Positions 28,346 to 35,633 are shown, counted from the stretch's first letter. The stretch: DNA of 64,000 nt from Geitlerinema sp. PCC 7407 (GCF_000317045.1 NC_019703.1:171001-235000); one strand, 5' to 3'. Notes: generated by a model from the letters alone, not told the origin. A program made the numbers and translations.

Positions 28346-30714
28346 GTGATGAATGCTGCAAGCGGCTAGAGAAAGAGCTGAGAGAAATCAGGCGGCTGGT
28401 AGAGGCAATTGATACCGACAAGTTTGTCTTAAAGGAGCAGTTCGGTCAGTTCATGAAAGACAACTATGACAAGATTGGTCTTCTTGTTTTAGGGTCTTTC
28501 TCTGTCGGGGCAGCAGCACTTACTCTAGAGGACTTGCCTAAGGTGAAAACTCACCTTGAGAAAAATTATGCGTTGACTATGAACGTCAACAAGGTTGATC
28601 AGGAGCTAGTTGACGAAAACAGAAGGCTTAAGCGATACGCACAGGAAGAGCTGAATGCTGTAAAAGACAAGCTAAATGGTGTCTTCTATCGGACCGAAGT
28701 TCCGGGCCTGGAGACTCGATTAAATACGAAGGCTGGAGAGATCGCTGAAGCAAAGGTTGGGCCGCTGCGAGGGGCAATTAATGTTCTAGAAAATAACGTC
28801 GGTGGCCTTAAGGCTGGTCTGCAAGCTCTATTTAAGAATTTTGGTGATTTGCTGGTAAGACTTGGGCCGCTTTTTGACGTGCTGGGCCTTATTGCTAACC
28901 TTGCAGACACGATCGCTATTCTTCATATCCTAGGAGGGCGAATTGATGCGGTTGAGCGCGTGGCAGACGCTGCTAGAGCTGATGCTAGCTACGCCATTAC
29001 ATTGGCTACAGGGGCGCTTAATGGCATCAAAAGATTACAGGGGCTAATTGATGGCTTGAGCAGCCAGTTAAAGGTGATGGGAGGGCGTATTGACGCAGCG
29101 GCTTTAGAAGCGGCTAACGCCCTTAGAAAGTCATTTGAGGCGCTGGGCCAGAGCGGCAAGGCTATTGCCGATGCTCTCAAAGCTCAACAGGCGGCTGAAC
29201 TGGCGGCAATTAAGGCGGTGAACGCCGAACGGACCTCACTACAGGCACAAGTAGCAGCAATAGCCGCTGGGCTTGTAGCGAATCGGGCACTAGGTAGCGC
29301 CCTCGATGCTGGCACAACTGCCAACCGGGCATTTGGTACAGCCAATCAGGCCATGGGCACAGCGCGCAATGCCCAGCGCACTGCTGACAACGTGGCTCAG
29401 GAGATTCCTGGCATCAAGCGCAGTATCAGCAACGTTGAAGGAACGGCGAACGAGGCCAAGCGGATCGCCAATGGCGTGGCCCAAGAGGTGCCGCCACTCC
29501 GCAAGCGGATTGCAGATGCGATCGGCCTATCCGAGATAGCCAACTCGCGCGCGACCAATGCGGAACGGCTCGCGCAGCAGGCGCTTCAAAAATCTGGAAA
29601 ACCTGGGCTGCAAGGACCACCTGGCCGCGATGGCCGACCGGGAACGCCAGGGCGCAACGGCCTGGACGGAAGACCTGGCCGCGATGGCCGACCTGGGCCA
29701 GCTGGGCAGCGCGGGCCAGCGGGGAAAGATGGCCGCAATGGGTTGCCTGGTCTGGCTGGACGCAATGGACGTGATGGGAAAGACGCCGTGAATGATCCAA
29801 CAATCAAGCCGATGATCCAGCAGATTCTCAATCGGCAGACCGGGCACATCGCCGACACCAAGGCATCCCTGGCCTCAGCGCGGGCCGCAGCTGCAAACTC
29901 ATTCAATGCAGCGAAGGAAGCGATCGCTGCCAATCGGGCCGTGGTAGCGGTTCGTGGCATAGCTACCAACATCCAGACCACCGCGACAAACACCTTCCAG
30001 CTATTGCAGCGAGTCGGCAAGTTTCTGCGCCTGGGCCAGGTCATGAACCTGTTGACGATGGTGGCGACTGTTCACAATGCCTACATGCTCAGTAACGCGC
30101 TGACACAGACATTTTTCTCGATGATGTCCAACACGCTCGCTGTGTTCGGGTTAAGGGACGAGAACAATCAGCCCATCGATATCACCCAGGAGCTGGGCCA
30201 AAACTTCGAGAACTTCTTCGCGGGGATGATTGGCCAAAACAACGTGGACGGCATCAAAGAGACCTGGAAAAAATACAACCGAATCTATCAGGCTGCAGCC
30301 AATATCATGTGGAGCATCCAGTCGATTGGATACTCCATCCTTGGTGCGATGGAAATCATTGGCAACTGGATTGCAGCTATCGGAAACGCCCTGAAAAAAT
30401 TCGGTGTGGTTGGCGAATTGGCGTATCGATGGATGAACCCGCAGGTCAATTTCCAGAATCGCTTTTTCACCATCTTGAACACCACTGAAGAGGTGATCAG
30501 CCAGGTCGATGCGGTCGCTGGTGAGACTCTCTCTATTCAGGAGACTGTGACCAATCTAGGGAAGCAGCGGACCGATTTTGATAAGGCAGTAGAGGAAGGG
30601 TTGGGGCCTGCAACTCCTGAAAATAAGGCGATCAAGGATGCGGCAGATGCCAGCAAAACCTCATCCGTTACGCCGCCGATCTCCACCGCCGATCTATCTA
30701 AGCCAGAGGTTTAA
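28342..30714 (+). CDS. 790-aa coiled-coil and collagen-like fibre protein
   Basis: The layout is: ECCKRLEKELREIRRLVE at the N-terminus; a hydrophobic patch near 45-65 (IGLLVLGSFSVGAAALT); and a long alanine-rich helical region (about 80-415) with heptad character. Two related pieces, NVAQEIPGIKRSI and GVAQEVPPLRKRI, occur in that region. Residues 419-481 contain 21 uninterrupted Gly-X-Y triplets (GPPGRDGRPGTPGRNG and so on). The C-terminal part has hydrophobic helices near 565-600 and 650-690 (ILGAMEIIGNWIAAIGNALK). Collagen-like triplets are frequent in phage fibres. The hydrophobic C-terminal helices are less usual and recall tape-measure or pore-forming proteins. The role is inferred as the adsorption or fibre component of a particle. 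Confidence 0.8.
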   Translation: MSDECCKRLEKELREIRRLVEAIDTDKFVLKEQFGQFMKDNYDKIGLLVLGSFSVGAAALTLEDLPKVKTHLEKNYALTMNVNKVDQELVDENRRLKRYAQEELNAVKDKLNGVFYRTEVPGLETRLNTKAGEIAEAKVGPLRGAINVLENNVGGLKAGLQALFKNFGDLLVRLGPLFDVLGLIANLADTIAILHILGGRIDAVERVADAARADASYAITLATGALNGIKRLQGLIDGLSSQLKVMGGRIDAAALEAANALRKSFEALGQSGKAIADALKAQQAAELAAIKAVNAERTSLQAQVAAIAAGLVANRALGSALDAGTTANRAFGTANQAMGTARNAQRTADNVAQEIPGIKRSISNVEGTANEAKRIANGVAQEVPPLRKRIADAIGLSEIANSRATNAERLAQQALQKSGKPGLQGPPGRDGRPGTPGRNGLDGRPGRDGRPGPAGQRGPAGKDGRNGLPGLAGRNGRDGKDAVNDPTIKPMIQQILNRQTGHIADTKASLASARAAAANSFNAAKEAIAANRAVVAVRGIATNIQTTATNTFQLLQRVGKFLRLGQVMNLLTMVATVHNAYMLSNALTQTFFSMMSNTLAVFGLRDENNQPIDITQELGQNFENFFAGMIGQNNVDGIKETWKKYNRIYQAAANIMWSIQSIGYSILGAMEIIGNWIAAIGNALKKFGVVGELAYRWMNPQVNFQNRFFTILNTTEEVISQVDAVAGETLSIQETVTNLGKQRTDFDKAVEEGLGPATPENKAIKDAADASKTSSVTPPISTADLSKPEV

Positions 30715-30716
30715 AT

Positions 30717-31538
30717 ATGCCGCTACCGGGTGGTTTTGCTCGCTGGGAACACCTGCAATCTGTGGTGATGCAGACCTACAACCGCGATGTCCGGGAGGAA
30801 TTTTCAGACATCGGGGGAGAGGATTGGGATGAGAACATCACCACATCCAGGGCCTCTCTCCGCGTTGCCTGCACGGTGAGAGACGAGGACTCAGCCCTAG
30901 AGGTGCTGACACGGATGATGCTGTTCTACTTCACGGTGGGTAGGGCTCAGGCTCTCCAGACGCCGATCTACGGCATCCCGGCGGAAGAGTACCAGCGCCA
31001 GGTGCAGTTCCGGCCTCAGATCATGCTGTTCTTCTCCCAGGATGCTGGCTCAGTGCCTGAGGGGGCCTCGCCCACCTCTGCGGAGATCTCATTTCGCCTC
31101 ATGAATGAGACGAGCGAGACCATTACCCCGGCGGAAGCGCTGGCTCTGGGGAATCGGGTCAAGACTGTCTTTGGGGCCAGCGGTGGGTATCGCTGGCGAA
31201 AGGGACGAGTGAAGGTGAGCTACCGGGATCTTCAGAGAGGCTATCGGCTACTTTTGTGGGCCTACTCGGAATCAGAAGCTCGCGAGGTGATCGGTAAGGT
31301 TTTGGATGTCCAAGGCCACCCATTTGATGACGACTTCATGACTATTTCGGAGACGAGAAAGGAGTACTCAACACAGCCAGGAACTCAGTTTATCTACGGG
31401 AAAACTCGACGCAAATATATCGAGAAGCCCATCTCCTATGTGAGATTTCGGTATGCAGCTTTGCACATCCATGGAATTCCTCAGGGAATCCCTATCTACG
31501 ATGCTACTGGCCGATTCCGAACTGCTCTGGTTCGCTAG
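30717..31538 (+). CDS. Element hypothetical protein C
   Basis: A 273-aa soluble protein starting 2 bases after the collagen-like gene. It contains DSALEVLTRMMLFYFTVGRAQ, FRPQIMLFFSQDAG, a MNETSETITPAEALALGNRVK segment, and the Tyr/Arg-rich block YRWRKGRVKVSYRDLQRGYR. The C-terminus is IHGIPQGIPIYDATGRFRTALVR. There is no known motif, signal or membrane span. Size and place would suit a major particle protein, but nothing in the sequence proves it. Confidence 0.7.
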   Translation: MPLPGGFARWEHLQSVVMQTYNRDVREEFSDIGGEDWDENITTSRASLRVACTVRDEDSALEVLTRMMLFYFTVGRAQALQTPIYGIPAEEYQRQVQFRPQIMLFFSQDAGSVPEGASPTSAEISFRLMNETSETITPAEALALGNRVKTVFGASGGYRWRKGRVKVSYRDLQRGYRLLLWAYSESEAREVIGKVLDVQGHPFDDDFMTISETRKEYSTQPGTQFIYGKTRRKYIEKPISYVRFRYAALHIHGIPQGIPIYDATGRFRTALVR

Positions 31539-31568
31539 GAAAATCCCTAAATTTTCCCGGAGACATAT

Positions 31569-31658
31569 ATGAATCCGGCTGGAAAAATTGAGCTATTTCC
31601 GAGCTATAAGGGAATCATTCTCACGAGTACTTGGATATGGCGATTATTTCAGACCTGA
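31569..31658 (+). CDS. Possible 29-aa leader peptide
   Basis: ATG 31569 follows GGAG with 6-base spacing, and the frame ends at TGA 31656-31658, overlapping the start of the next gene by 22 bases. It begins MNPAGKIELFPSYKGIILTS. The downstream gene has a poor ribosome site of its own, so this could be a coupling leader. Weak evidence otherwise. Confidence 0.3.
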   Translation: MNPAGKIELFPSYKGIILTSTWIWRLFQT

Positions 31659-32002
31659 CCTGGCAGCAAGTAGCAGATGCCTTGGAAGACCCTACCGCGA
31701 TCGAGGTGACTGGCACAGCTCCGAATGAGCAGGTCGTTATCAATGTTGGGAAGCTCACCGGGGACGCTATTGGAGCTCTGTCTGATCAGGGTGTCTTGGA
31801 GTTCTTCGGCAAGCTGTTCTATGCGTGCTACCAGGCCCAGGTGACGGCAAATACTGCTGTTGCCACGGGTGAGCGGCTAGGGGCCTTCCTGCTGCCGACT
31901 ACCACTACTCAGGCTGGCGGCTATGTGCAGATTTCGATGCAGGCCCAGCTGCGAGTGCTCGTAGCGGCGAACCTCGACAATGTCACCGGCCCGAATAGCT
32001 AG
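31637..32002 (+). CDS. Element hypothetical protein D
   Basis: 121 aa from ATG 31637 (MAIISDLTWQQVADALED), with a TTG start 6 bases upstream possible. Small, acidic and largely non-charged; contains EFFGKLFYACYQAQVTANTA and a Thr-rich turn LPTTTTQAGGYVQ. No membrane or signal segment. Unknown function, within the late-like cluster. Confidence 0.65.
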   Translation: MAIISDLTWQQVADALEDPTAIEVTGTAPNEQVVINVGKLTGDAIGALSDQGVLEFFGKLFYACYQAQVTANTAVATGERLGAFLLPTTTTQAGGYVQISMQAQLRVLVAANLDNVTGPNS

Positions 32003-32045
32003 GGCCCTCCCTGGTTTCTAGTTCACCTCTATAGGACTCTTCACG

Positions 32046-32612
32046 ATGGTTAAGAAACTTTGGCAGGTTCAGCGCGAGCTGGAATATGTGCAGGCGCGAG
32101 AGGCATACTATGCCAACGCGGCCAATCGCCCCATTAAGGCGACGGTTGATGCGCAGCCGCGCCAGGGCGTGGCCTATCGATCGCTACTGTTGCGGGTTGG
32201 TGCAGCGGCTCCTATGCTCGCGCTCCAGGCGTCGACCAAGGCTGTGACTTTCTTCGGTGGGTTGGCGGCGCTGGGGCTTTCAGAGGATGCGCTTGCCTTT
32301 GAGTCGGCGCTGAATGCTCCGCGTGGATTTAAAGCCAGCGTCGTAAAAGCCATGACGTCAGATCCCACCCCAGTCCCCGTCCAGGCCTACAACAACACGG
32401 GGCGCCGATACATTCGCTACTCCGGGGCTACCGAGGGTGAGTCCCAGGCCCATTACACTGCGCCAATTTCGGCGGGCGCGGCGGATACTGCGCCACTGGT
32501 GGACGACCTCAGAACCAAATTTGCCGCGATCAAAGCAGCTAAGTCAGAGCAGCTAGGGGCCTACGGGCGGCTGTATCTGAGGCTGGAACAGTATACGCAG
32601 TCGGGGGCGTAG
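32046..32612 (+). CDS. Element hypothetical protein E
   Basis: 188 aa. A charged helical N-terminus (LWQVQRELEYVQAREAYYANA) is followed by an alanine-rich region (SLLLRVGAAAPMLALQAS), then VPVQAYNNTGRRYIRYSGATE and a helical end (LRTKFAAIKAAKSEQLGAYG). No family is recognised. It is 2 bases from the next gene. Composition is like small phage structural proteins, but this is only an impression. Confidence 0.65.
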   Translation: MVKKLWQVQRELEYVQAREAYYANAANRPIKATVDAQPRQGVAYRSLLLRVGAAAPMLALQASTKAVTFFGGLAALGLSEDALAFESALNAPRGFKASVVKAMTSDPTPVPVQAYNNTGRRYIRYSGATEGESQAHYTAPISAGAADTAPLVDDLRTKFAAIKAAKSEQLGAYGRLYLRLEQYTQSGA

Positions 32613-32614
32613 AG

Positions 32615-32830
32615 ATGGCCGCATTTGAGACGCCCATGATTATTACGCCCGATCAGGGCCCCGACGAGTTTGACTTTGAGCTTGATCGGATGCTCCGGCG
32701 GGCTGATGCGACGCGGGCGTGGCAAATGGGGCAGATATCTACAGCTGATTGGATGGACGCTATGGATGAACTAGGGGTTGATGTCATCCAGGCGTCCACC
32801 GACTGGGCTCAGGGAGTGAACTACATCTGA
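32615..32830 (+). CDS. Element small hypothetical protein F
   Basis: A 71-aa acidic protein (MAAFETPMIITPDQGPDEFDFELDRM...) that starts 2 bases after the previous stop. Its stop overlaps the next start (TGATG). The helical C-terminal half contains STADWMDAMDELGVDV. Unknown function; tight coupling suggests the same complex as its neighbours. Confidence 0.6.
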   Translation: MAAFETPMIITPDQGPDEFDFELDRMLRRADATRAWQMGQISTADWMDAMDELGVDVIQASTDWAQGVNYI

Positions 32831-33303
32831 TGCTTGACCAGGTAGTTGCCGATCTGGGTAATCCCAATAAGTTTGAGCTGGTCTATCAGGACTACAAGGA
32901 AACCCCGGCCCCCGCGTTCCCACGGCAGGATGTCTGGATGCAGCCGTGGGATTTTCCTTTTTTGTTTGACCGGTTCATCTATGTGATTTGGGCTCAGACC
33001 GATCGGCGCAAGGACAACTGGTATCGGGCGGGGTATCTCTATCAGCAGTTGGCGAATCCCATCACGGGGTATGGGGTGATCGAGGCTCAGAAGTTTTGGG
33101 TGCCGCTGGAGCGGCCTACGCTGCTGGTGTTCCCGAAGATTGCTCCGCAGTTCCAGATGAAGTTTGCGCCTGCGCCGTGGCTGCTGGATATCAAGGTTTC
33201 GCTGTTTGAGTACCGGGGCGAGGAGACGACCCGCGAGGAGGACCTGATCCAGGCGGTGAGGGTGGACTTGGCGCGGATAGAGTTCAAGGTCGACCAGCTA
33301 TGA
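32830..33303 (+). CDS. Element hypothetical protein G
   Basis: 157 aa, rich in aromatic residues (VWMQPWDFPFLFDRFIYVIW, NWYRAGYLYQQL), then GVIEAQKFWVPLERPTLLVF and a beta-type C-terminus ending ARIEFKVDQL. It overlaps the neighbours on both sides by 1 and 4 bases. No known motif. It could be a tail-completion or connector-like protein by size and place, which is inference only. Confidence 0.65.
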   Translation: MLDQVVADLGNPNKFELVYQDYKETPAPAFPRQDVWMQPWDFPFLFDRFIYVIWAQTDRRKDNWYRAGYLYQQLANPITGYGVIEAQKFWVPLERPTLLVFPKIAPQFQMKFAPAPWLLDIKVSLFEYRGEETTREEDLIQAVRVDLARIEFKVDQL

Positions 33304-33770
33304 GAATCACGGCTCAGGTGGGTGCTCCGGTGCCGCCGCCAGATATTCCGCAGCCGCCGCCAGCGCTGAGCTGGGGGGCTATTGCTCTCGCAGTGGCCTG
33401 GATTGCCCCTCGCCTGTGGCGCTACTTCGAGAAGCGAGAGGCCGATGAAGCTGACCTGCTGAAGCTTTTGATTTCGGACCTGCGAGAGAGCAATTCGGCG
33501 CTGATTGCTGATGCGAAGGCGGGGCGCGAGCAGCTCCTAGAGCAGATTCAGCTGAAGCAGGAAATCAGGATTGTGAGCGCGATCCTCAAGGATGATGTGC
33601 AGCGGGCGCTATCTTCGCAGGCATCGATGTACGCCAATCTCATGGAGCGAGCGGCGCGGCTGGAGAACATGATCGATGCGATGCATCGGAGGCTGGATGA
33701 TGTGCAAGAAACTATTGCTCGCGGGACTGTGGGTGATGCTGGGGGCGTCGACGGCTCTGGTTCTGTCTAA
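33300..33770 (+). CDS. Membrane-anchored coiled-coil protein (possible inner spanin)
   Basis: 156 aa. A proline-rich N-terminal tail (VPPPDIPQPPP) comes first, then one membrane span near 25-40 (WGAIALAVAWIAPRLW). A long charged coiled coil follows (FEKREADEADLLKLLISDL ... MERAARLENMIDAMHRRLDDV). The start overlaps the previous stop by 4 bases. A second gene starts inside its 3' end in the +1 frame, as in Rz/Rz1 spanin pairs. The topology fits an inner-membrane spanin, but no endolysin or holin is seen nearby. Confidence 0.65.
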   Translation: MRITAQVGAPVPPPDIPQPPPALSWGAIALAVAWIAPRLWRYFEKREADEADLLKLLISDLRESNSALIADAKAGREQLLEQIQLKQEIRIVSAILKDDVQRALSSQASMYANLMERAARLENMIDAMHRRLDDVQETIARGTVGDAGGVDGSGSV

Positions 33771-33837
33771 CGCGCGAGCCGAGTATGTGCCCCCGGTGAA
33801 TCCTCCCCCAAGCTCAACTGGGCCGAGCACTTGCTGA
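33700..33837 (+). CDS. 45-aa exported proline-rich peptide overlapping out of frame (possible Rz1-like)
   Basis: ATG 33700 (or 33697, since ATGATG) follows GGAGG. The product begins MCKKLLLAGLWVMLGASTAL, a strong signal sequence with a predicted cut after ARA. It continues as a short proline-rich mature part (EYVPPVNPPPSSTGPSTC). It overlaps the last 71 bases of the 33300 gene in the +1 frame. Rz1 proteins are similarly small, exported and proline-rich, but they are lipoproteins; no lipobox is present here. Its TGA abuts the stop of the convergent lipoprotein gene with no gap. Confidence 0.55.
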   Translation: MCKKLLLAGLWVMLGASTALVLSNARAEYVPPVNPPPSSTGPSTC

Positions 33838-34368
33838 CTACCAGGAAATCTGGGGGCTGCCGTCGGTGTAGGTATCGGTTGAGAGGCGATTGAGCTTTGT
33901 CCCTTTTGGGACATCGATCAGGGCCTCATAGGTCAAGACGTCGCCGGGGTCCACAGGCTGACTGATCGAGTCAAACTTATAGATCGTTTGTTCCACTTCA
34001 AACGGTTTGTTCTTGGTGTCAAAGTAGGTGAAATCGTAAGGGGTAGGAGCATCATCAGATTTCTGGCGTTTTCCTGTTTTGTTGGTGACCTTGATTTGCA
34101 CCACATGCCAGGTGTCGACCGCCTCATACTCTGAGTAATCATCCTTGTAGACCTGGCCGCCGTCGCGTGACCCTTCGACGACGATCTCCCAGCCGCCGTA
34201 GACGATGCGCTTTGGAAAGACTTTTCCTGGCTGGCCAACATAGATTTCTTCTTCGCCAGACTCGGGAGCGGCAACCACGGGGGCGTTGCGGCCCTGGCAG
34301 AAGGCAGAGCATCCGGTGGTGAAGACCAGGGCGCTAAGCGCGGCGACGGTTTGGGCTTGAAGCTTCAT
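33838..34368 (-). CDS. Lipoprotein with DUF4352-like domain
   Basis: 176 aa from ATG 34368 (MKLQAQTVAALSALVFTTGC), preceded by AGGTG. The lipobox TTGC puts the lipidated Cys near residue 20. The mature part is beta-rich with IVYGGWEIVVEGS, WHVVQIKVTNKTGKR, YDFTYFDTKNKPF and VDPGDVLTYEALIDVPKGTK, the pattern of DUF4352/telokin-like extracellular domains. As the only minus-strand cargo gene beside the late cluster it could be a lysogenic-conversion gene, for example altering the cell surface or superinfection. That role is inferred. Confidence 0.75.
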   Translation of the reverse strand: MKLQAQTVAALSALVFTTGCSAFCQGRNAPVVAAPESGEEEIYVGQPGKVFPKRIVYGGWEIVVEGSRDGGQVYKDDYSEYEAVDTWHVVQIKVTNKTGKRQKSDDAPTPYDFTYFDTKNKPFEVEQTIYKFDSISQPVDPGDVLTYEALIDVPKGTKLNRLSTDTYTDGSPQISW

Positions 34369-34390
34369 AATGAGCACCTAGATAGACTTT

Positions 34391-34426
34391 GACCCCCCGT
34401 CCAGACGCTCGGATGGGGGGTCTTTT
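34391..34426. terminator. Strong GC hairpin between repressor and lipoprotein genes
   Basis: GACCCCCCGTCC (34391-34402) pairs with GGATGGGGGGTC (34411-34422) with one G-U pair; TTTT follows on the plus strand. Orientation is ambiguous because both flanking genes are on the minus strand; it probably insulates the repressor transcript. Confidence 0.6.
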
Positions 34427-34473
34427 GTAAGGTGCCCTAGATTTTTGGTTGGCTACCAGGAAAATGTCAGATC

Positions 34474-34704
34474 TTAATTGCTGGGGATTTTGTGCCCGTT
34501 GGACATCAACAGCAGGTAGTAGTAGGCACGTGCTTTTTCGGGCAAGGCGTTAATAATCTGCTGCAAAGCGCTGGACCGAAGGTCGTGATGTCCGTTGCGA
34601 AATTTGCTTAGCCGACCCGCATCAATACCGGCTGCCTCTGCGATCGCTGCTGCCTTCAGGTCGAACTGGCTCAGAGTTTCATTTAACGCTTGTCGATGAT
34701 CCAT
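34474..34704 (-). CDS. Small Cro/CI-type HTH regulator
   Basis: 76 aa. An XRE-like helix-turn-helix is visible: LKAAAIAEAAGIDAGRLSKFRNG (recognition helix around DAGRLSKFRNG). There is no cleavage or oligomerisation domain. It is divergent from another small HTH gene, with a perfect TTGTGA-N4-TCACAA palindrome in the 94-base gap. By context it is one half of a lysogeny-type switch; which of the two is the repressor cannot be told. Confidence 0.8.
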   Translation of the reverse strand: MDHRQALNETLSQFDLKAAAIAEAAGIDAGRLSKFRNGHHDLRSSALQQIINALPEKARAYYYLLLMSNGHKIPSN

Positions 34705-34739
34705 AGCACCTAGGGGTATATCCCAATAGTGGCCTAGGA

Positions 34740-34755
34740 TTGTGAGTTTTCACAA
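34740..34755. promoter_or_regulatory. Operator candidate O1 (TTGTGA-N4-TCACAA)
   Basis: TTGTGAGTTTTCACAA, perfect 6-bp arms around a 4-base spacer, in the gap between the divergent HTH genes. Confidence 0.65.
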
Positions 34756-34796
34756 CTGTGATAATTAACGACTCAAGGGATAGAATCCGAGTAGAG

Positions 34797-34810
34797 TTGT
34801 GAAAATCAAC
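34797..34810. promoter_or_regulatory. Degenerate operator copy at the start of the rightward regulator
   Basis: TTGTGAAAATCAAC: a full left arm and a damaged right arm, overlapping the possible GTG start at 34799 and touching ATG 34811. May be a half-site. Confidence 0.4.
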
Positions 34811-35038
34811 ATGGATATCGAAGCCTTCATTGAAACTCAAATCATCGAATTGGCAAGGATTACGGGGATTAACCAAGGAAATCTCAGCAAGTTCTTTTCA
34901 GGGCAGCTCATGACAGAGCGAACCATCAACAGAATGGCGGATGCTCTTGATATGGAGCCTCACGAGGTTTTGAGAGCCGTTAACTTGCGCCGCAAAAAAA
35001 CAGATTGTGAAAAATCACAACTTGCGCTAGCTTCGTAG
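34799..35038 (+). CDS. Small HTH regulator, divergent to 34474
   Basis: 79 aa if GTG 34799 is used, or 75 aa from ATG 34811 (MDIEAFIETQIIELAR), which I prefer. A Cro-like HTH is seen in LARITGINQGNLSKFFSGQLMTERTINRMADALDME. A lysine-rich tail follows (RRKKTDCEKSQ). A perfect operator-like palindrome lies inside its 3' end and another just after it, before the next gene. It may therefore control the early operon it heads. Cro-like or antirepressor roles are both possible. Confidence 0.8.
   Translation: MKINMDIEAFIETQIIELARITGINQGNLSKFFSGQLMTERTINRMADALDMEPHEVLRAVNLRRKKTDCEKSQLALAS
35005..35020. promoter_or_regulatory. Operator candidate O2
   Basis: TTGTGAAAAATCACAA, a perfect palindrome with the same arms as O1, inside the 3' end of the rightward HTH gene. 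Confidence 0.65.
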
Positions 35039-35041
35039 CAG

Positions 35042-35057
35042 ATGTGATTTTTCACAA
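35042..35057. promoter_or_regulatory. Operator candidate O3
   Basis: ATGTGATTTTTCACAA, one base from perfect, five bases before the ATG of the next gene. It is 37 bases from O2. Together they could gate early-gene transcription or translation. Confidence 0.6.
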
Positions 35058-35062
35058 TTCCC

Positions 35063-35395
35063 ATGAAACAAAATCTTACCGCTGACAAAATGACTAGCCG
35101 CATCCATGCCCGCATGGTGCTAGCCGATCGCATTCGCAACTACCAGGGCATGATCGCCGCCACCCAGCGGCAGATTGACGAGATTGACCAGGAGATCTGC
35201 CGCGAGCTGGCAGACGGAGCCGTCGACGATACCAAGTTCTTCATTCCTGGAGAGGACCAGGTCCACATCTGCACGATTTTCGGTGAGTGGTGGGAGCTGT
35301 CCCACCCTGTCGACATCGAATCCGTCCCCTACATTGGCGGCATTCTGCCCGCCCTCTCCATGCCCGCCCTCACAGAAAACGGCTGCACCCGCTAA
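35063..35395 (+). CDS. Element early hypothetical protein
   Basis: 110 aa. The N-terminal helix is basic and coiled (RIHARMVLADRIRNYQGMIAATQRQIDEIDQEICRELA), and the C-terminal half is beta-type with IFGEWWELSHPVDIESVPY. It lies directly behind operator O3. No family is recognised. It could be a small DNA-associated or regulatory early protein; no motif settles this. Confidence 0.6.
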   Translation: MKQNLTADKMTSRIHARMVLADRIRNYQGMIAATQRQIDEIDQEICRELADGAVDDTKFFIPGEDQVHICTIFGEWWELSHPVDIESVPYIGGILPALSMPALTENGCTR

Positions 35396-35416
35396 GGCGC
35401 AGCCGTTCATTCGTTT
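35378..35416 (+). terminator. Hairpin at the end of the 35063 gene
   Basis: AACGGCTGC (35378-35386) pairs with GCAGCCGTT (35399-35407), and a T run follows at about 35412. Possible partial terminator within the early operon. Confidence 0.45.
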
Positions 35417-35429
35417 TTGGAACTAAACG

Positions 35430-35633
35430 ATGGAACACCACATTACACAGAACGGCCACCATAGCACCCTAGCCACCCCCTGGGTCCTAGTCCGGCACCT
35501 TCGCAACTGCCAGCGGGTTTCCATGGGCCGGTTTCACACCCGGACCCAGGCGACCCGGCTGCAGCAAGCCCTGCAACGGGCCTACCCCTTTGAGATGGAG
35601 ATCATCTTCGACCCCACGGAGCGATACCAATGA
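35430..35633 (+). CDS. Element early small protein
   Basis: 67 aa, basic, with MGRFHTRTQATRLQQALQRA and a tail FEMEIIFDPTERYQ. It resembles small phage or plasmid early proteins in layout only. The stop overlaps the next start (ATGATG). Function not recognised. Confidence 0.55.
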   Translation: MEHHITQNGHHSTLATPWVLVRHLRNCQRVSMGRFHTRTQATRLQQALQRAYPFEMEIIFDPTERYQ

